DNA of 7,586 bases, from contig DGRU01000137.1 of NCBI GenBank assembly GCA_002390025.1, positions 17,283 to 24,868 of the forward strand. The letters are read 5' to 3'. The stretch is from Lachnospiraceae bacterium UBA4380. Lineage in GTDB: Bacteria > Bacillota > Clostridia > Lachnospirales > Lachnospiraceae. The notes below the pieces were generated by a model that saw only the letters and a list, made by a program, of their open reading frames with translations, searched no databases and was not told the origin of the DNA. Positions 5,441 to 7,586 of this stretch are shown one piece after another; within the stretch, counting starts at the first letter, position 1; each line of letters starts with the position of its first letter. Both the position numbers and the translations under genes were made by a program.

Positions 5441-6130
5441 ATGAAACATGGTAAAAAGTATACTGAAGCGGCGAAACTTATCGACCGCGCAGCCGTTTAT
5501 GAAGCGGAAGAAGCCATTGCACTTGTCAAGAAGACCGCAACTGCAAAATTTGATGAGACCGTAGAAATCAACATCCGTACAAGCTGCGACGGACGTCACG
5601 CTGACCAGCAGGTCCGCGGCGCCGTAGTCCTTCCCGCCGGCACTGGCAAGAAGGTTCGCGTGCTCGTATTCGCAAAGGGTGCGAAGCTGGATGAGGCACA
5701 GGCAGCAGGCGCTGATTTCGTCGGCGGCCAGGAGCTCCTTCCCCGTATCCAGAACGAAGGATGGCTGGATTTCGACGTAGTCGTTGCCACCCCTGATATG
5801 ATGAGCGTTGTCGGCCGCCTCGGCCGTATCCTCGGACCTAAAGGCCTGATGCCGAACCCCAAGGCCGGTACAGTCACGATGGATGTTACCAAGGCGATCA
5901 ACGATATCAAAGCAGGTAAGATCGAGTACAGACTGGACAAGTCCAACATCATCCACTGCCCGATTGGCAAGGCTTCCTTCACAGAAGAGCAGCTGCTGAC
6001 CAACTACAACGCACTGATCGATGCAGTTGTCAAGGCAAGACCCGCAGCAGTCAAGGGCCAGTACATCAAGAGCATCTCTCTTGCAACCACCATGGGCCCT
6101 GGCGTCAAAGTTGTGTGTAACCGGTATTAA
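5441..6130 (+). CDS. rplA: 50S ribosomal protein L1
   Basis: L1 forms the mobile L1 stalk that helps release E-site tRNA, and is also a translational repressor of its own operon. The product is 229 aa, the usual length. It starts [10 protein letters not shown], has the conserved [31 protein letters not shown] segment, the [22 protein letters not shown] domain-II motif, and ends with the [15 protein letters not shown] region that carries the conserved T-M-G-P-G element. AGGAGG (5427-5432) supports the start. The repressor target can be seen before rplK. After its stop the operon runs into a repeat block instead of directly into rplJ. Confidence 0.98.
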   Translation: MKHGKKYTEAAKLIDRAAVYEAEEAIALVKKTATAKFDETVEINIRTSCDGRHADQQVRGAVVLPAGTGKKVRVLVFAKGAKLDEAQAAGADFVGGQELLPRIQNEGWLDFDVVVATPDMMSVVGRLGRILGPKGLMPNPKAGTVTMDVTKAINDIKAGKIEYRLDKSNIIHCPIGKASFTEEQLLTNYNALIDAVVKARPAAVKGQYIKSISLATTMGPGVKVVCNRY

Positions 6131-6140
6131 AAACAGCACC

Positions 6141-6207
6141 CCGGAAAAACGGTTCATAACGGATCGGGGCGCTTGCGCACCGGAACGGCAATGAACCGTT
6201 TTTCCGG
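6141..6207 (+). repeat. Perfect 17-bp inverted repeat directly after rplA
   Basis: Bases 6141-6157 (CCGGAAAAACGGTTCAT) are the exact reverse complement of 6191-6207, separated by 33 bp. The right arm belongs to the first 131-bp repeat unit; the left arm lies outside it and has no counterpart before the other two units. The stem starts 10 bp after the rplA stop codon. No T-run follows, so it is not a classical terminator but could protect the 3' end of the rplK-rplA message or act as an atypical terminator. Confidence 0.75.
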
Positions 6208-6550
6208 AGGCGGACAAGGCGCGAAGCGCCTCTGTCCGACAACGCTTATAGATGCGGAGCATCTATAAGAGGGGTGCGTAAGAGCATTTCCGGATCGGGG
6301 CGCTTGCGCACCGGAACGGCAATGAACCGTTTTTCCGGAGGCGGACAAGGCGCGAAGCGCCTCTGTCCGACAACGCTTATAGATGCGGAGCATCTATAAG
6401 AGGGGTGCGTAAGAGCATTTCCGATCGGGGCGCTTGCGCACCGGAACGGCAATGAACCGTTTTTCCGGAGGCGGACAAGGCGCGAAGCGCCTCTGTCCGA
6501 CAACGCTTATAGATGCGGAGCATCTATAAGAGGGGTGCGTAAGAGCATTT
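6162..6550. repeat. Triplicated ~131-bp hairpin-rich repeat unit
   Basis: Units start with GATCGGGGCGC at 6162, 6293 and 6423, so the periods are 131 and 130 bp, and I see no substitutions between copies apart from one G lost at the junction of units 2 and 3 and divergence at the very end of unit 3. Each unit holds nested stems: GCGC-TT-GCGC, a 12-bp stem CGGACAAGGCGC with GCGCCTCTGTCCG (one bulge, GAA loop; 6211-6238 in unit 1), and an 11-bp perfect stem CTTATAGATGC-GGA-GCATCTATAAG (6245-6269). Since the period is not a multiple of three, minus-strand open frames over it drift between frames and are not credible genes. There is no transposase. A degenerate remnant may follow to about 6600. 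Confidence 0.96.
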
Positions 6551-6641
6551 TGAGCCGGTGCGCATGAGAGCGTTCCGTACCGGGACGCGCGCACTCTGCA
6601 GAAGTTCTTTCGGGACTATAGAATGTTTTTTAAAAATAGTC

Positions 6642-6670
6642 TTGACAGCTATTTTTGCAGGTGCTAAATT
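6642..6670 (+). promoter_or_regulatory. Strong predicted promoter for rplJ-rplL
   Basis: A perfect TTGACA (6642-6647), 17 bp, then TAAATT (6665-6670), preceded by TGC as an extended -10. The start would be near 6677, directly before the L10-type leader. Bases 6551-6641 between the repeat block and this promoter hold only a degenerate repeat remnant and AT-rich sequence. Confidence 0.88.
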
Positions 6671-6676
6671 GTATAA

Positions 6677-6831
6677 GGTTTTCACCCACCGAAGACAGCG
6701 GGTGTGTCTGCAGCCGGATTCCGGACCTGCAGATACGTAAAGGTCAGGTCCACCCGCCGAGGATGAGTAATATCACGATATTTATGTCGATATTTCCGAA
6801 CTCTCTGTCTTCGCGGCAGAGAGTTCTTTTT
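6677..6831 (+). promoter_or_regulatory. L10 ribosomal protein leader (rplJ attenuator)
   Basis: The leader begins with AAGGTTTT, then a hairpin with CACCC (6683-6687) pairing to GGGTG (6700-6704) around an ACCGAAGACAGC loop, the familiar core of the L10 leader family. Next comes a second stem, TGTCTGCAG (6705-6713) with CTGCAGATA (6727-6735, one G-U), containing CCGG-ATT-CCGG, then GGTCAGGTCCACCCGCCGAGGATG and a terminator. In Bacillus subtilis the L10(L12)4 complex binds such a leader and causes premature termination. Here CGAAGACAG (6690-6698) is exactly complementary to CTGTCTTCG (6805-6813) in the terminator 5' half, a plausible antiterminator pairing. Family assignment is by motif and context. 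Confidence 0.87.
6798..6831 (+). terminator. Intrinsic terminator in the rplJ leader
   Basis: GAACTCTCTG (6798-6807) pairs perfectly with CAGAGAGTTC (6817-6826), with two more possible pairs inside, followed by five T. It lies about 70 bp before the rplJ start and after the L10-type leader, so it should act as a conditional attenuator. A further small stem GCGGCG with CGCCGC (6854-6859, 6871-6876) lies between it and the rplJ ribosome binding site. Confidence 0.9.
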
Positions 6832-6902
6832 GAATTACTCTCCGTCGGAAAATGCGGCGAATCAGGTGAACGCCGCAAGGAAATCTATAAGGAGGTAAGA
6901 TA

Positions 6903-7412
6903 ATGGCAAAAGTTGAATTGAAGCAGCCTATCGTTCAGGAAATTTCCGAGAAGATCGATGGCGCCCAGTCTCTGGTCCTTGTTGACCACAGAGGACTGAC
7001 AGTTCAGCAGGATACGGAACTTCGTAAGCAGCTCCGCGAGGCCGGTGTTTTCTACAAAGTTTACAAGAACACAATGATGAACTTTGCGTTCAAGGGAACT
7101 CCGTTTGAAGGCCTTTCCGATCTGCTCAATGGTCCCAGTGCAATCGCTGTTTCCAAGGATGATGCGACTGCTCCCGCAAGGATCATCGTCGAGTTCGCCA
7201 AGACTGCTAAGAATCTGGAGGTCAAGGGCGGCGTAGTCGAGAACAGAGTTGTCGATGTCAAGGGTGTCGAGGAAGTTGCTCAGATCCCTTCCAGAGAGAT
7301 CCTGCTCGGAAGACTGCTTGGCAGCATGCAGTCTCCTGTCGCAAACTTCGCCCGCGTTATCAAGCAGATCGCGGAGAAGGATGGCGAAGGCGCAGCTCCC
7401 CAGGAGGCATAA
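6903..7412 (+). CDS. rplJ: 50S ribosomal protein L10
   Basis: L10 anchors the dimers of L7/L12 to the ribosome as the stalk backbone, and as L10(L12)4 controls its own operon. The 169-aa product begins MAKVELKQPIVQEISEKIDGAQSLVLVDHRGLTV, has the YKVYKNTMMNFAFKGT RNA-binding region, and a C-terminal part with IPSREILLGRLLGSMQSP followed by the helix ANFARVIKQIAEK that carries L7/L12 binding, ending in a short Ala/Glu tail. AAGGAGG (6889-6895) is well placed. Regulated by the leader upstream. Confidence 0.98.
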   Translation: MAKVELKQPIVQEISEKIDGAQSLVLVDHRGLTVQQDTELRKQLREAGVFYKVYKNTMMNFAFKGTPFEGLSDLLNGPSAIAVSKDDATAPARIIVEFAKTAKNLEVKGGVVENRVVDVKGVEEVAQIPSREILLGRLLGSMQSPVANFARVIKQIAEKDGEGAAPQEA

Positions 7413-7432
7413 TTACAGGCCGTGGGAAGCAA

Positions 7433-7458
7433 AGCGGTGCGGGACAACCGCTCCGCAC
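7433..7458 (+). other. Alternative hairpins between rplJ and rplL
   Basis: In the 100-bp gap, AGCGGT (7433-7438) can pair with ACCGCT (7447-7452), or the overlapping GTGCGG (7437-7442) with CCGCAC (7453-7458); the two overlap and exclude each other. No T-run follows closely, so it is not an obvious terminator. The gap then becomes AT-rich before the rplL ribosome binding site. This could affect the higher yield of L7/L12 relative to L10, but nothing proves it. Confidence 0.4.
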
Positions 7459-7512
7459 ACAGTATTCGATTTTAAGATTGATTATTTGAAAAGATTTTGA
7501 GGAGGTCATAAA

Positions 7513-7586
7513 ATGGCTAAACTTACAACTGCTGAATTTATTGAGGCGATCAAAGAGCTGTCCGTTATGGAACTGAACGAGCTGGT
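7513..7586 (+). CDS. rplL: 50S ribosomal protein L7/L12, N-terminal part only
   Basis: L7/L12 forms the multi-copy flexible ribosomal stalk that recruits and activates translational GTPases. Only 24 complete codons are in the window (MAKLTTAEFIEAIKELSVMELNEL), the N-terminal dimerisation and L10-binding helix region; the hinge and globular C-terminal domain lie beyond the edge. GAGGAGG ends six bases before the ATG. Position directly after rplJ and the sequence together make the call secure. No separate promoter is evident, so it is probably expressed from the rplJ promoter. Confidence 0.94.
   Translation, partial: MAKLTTAEFIEAIKELSVMELNEL

Noticed and set aside
5297..6262. A 321-aa minus-strand open frame
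   Set aside because: It runs antisense through rplA and into rplK, whose proteins are unmistakable, and starts inside the repeat block.
6162..6550. Insertion sequence
   Set aside because: No transposase frame, no terminal inverted repeats around the whole block, and no target duplication visible; only direct tandem units.
6154..6594. Repetitive minus-strand proteins in the 131-bp repeats
   Set aside because: The unit length is not a multiple of three, so the frames change from copy to copy; there is no consistent ribosome binding site and no protein-like composition.

Overview
The window looks like a chromosomal core region of a moderately GC-rich, low-expression-bias-free Clostridia genome, most likely Lachnospiraceae or a close relative. 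The evidence is the strong AGGAGG-type ribosome binding sites, the zinc-type L33, the gene order rpmG-secE-nusG-rplK-rplA-rplJ-rplL, and an L10 leader ending in an intrinsic terminator. The assignment rests on protein resemblance and gene order, not on a database search.

Layout. Positions 1-838 (minus) carry the N-terminal 279 codons of dxr (MEP isoprenoid pathway), with its own promoter near 950-978. A divergent promoter (1208-1236) drives pta (1323-2306, plus), which is followed by two intrinsic terminators. A small membrane-anchored protein with an Ig-like DUF5011-type domain lies on the minus strand (2509-2907). Next comes a purely repetitive block (2971-3411): five and a half 40-bp tandem units, then two ~100-bp modules built from nested palindromes. 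The block stops 10 bp before a good promoter that starts rpmG-secE-nusG. After a structured gap holding an L1-binding-site mimic come rplK and rplA. A second repetitive block, three almost identical ~131-bp units (6162-6550), separates rplA from a new promoter, an L10-type attenuator leader, rplJ, and the first 24 codons of rplL at the window edge.

How it works together. SecE supplies the Sec translocon, NusG the elongating RNA polymerase, and L33, L11, L1, L10 and L7/L12 the 50S subunit. Two feedback circuits can be read in the DNA: an RNA copy of the L1 site of 23S rRNA just before rplK, and an L10(L12)4-responsive terminator before rplJ, whose 5' arm and loop are complementary over 9 nt to the loop of the upstream L10-type hairpin. 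The unexplained part is the two repeat blocks. Both are rich in hairpins, appear non-coding, lie directly upstream of ribosomal-protein promoters, and share a 9-mer (GCGCGAAGC). In the first block, two modules keep their ends and centre while their arms differ and still pair, which suggests selection on structure or a palindrome-generating process. NusG also carries an unusual ~105-residue N-terminal extension. I see no clear mobile-element gene, CRISPR array, tRNA or defence system.
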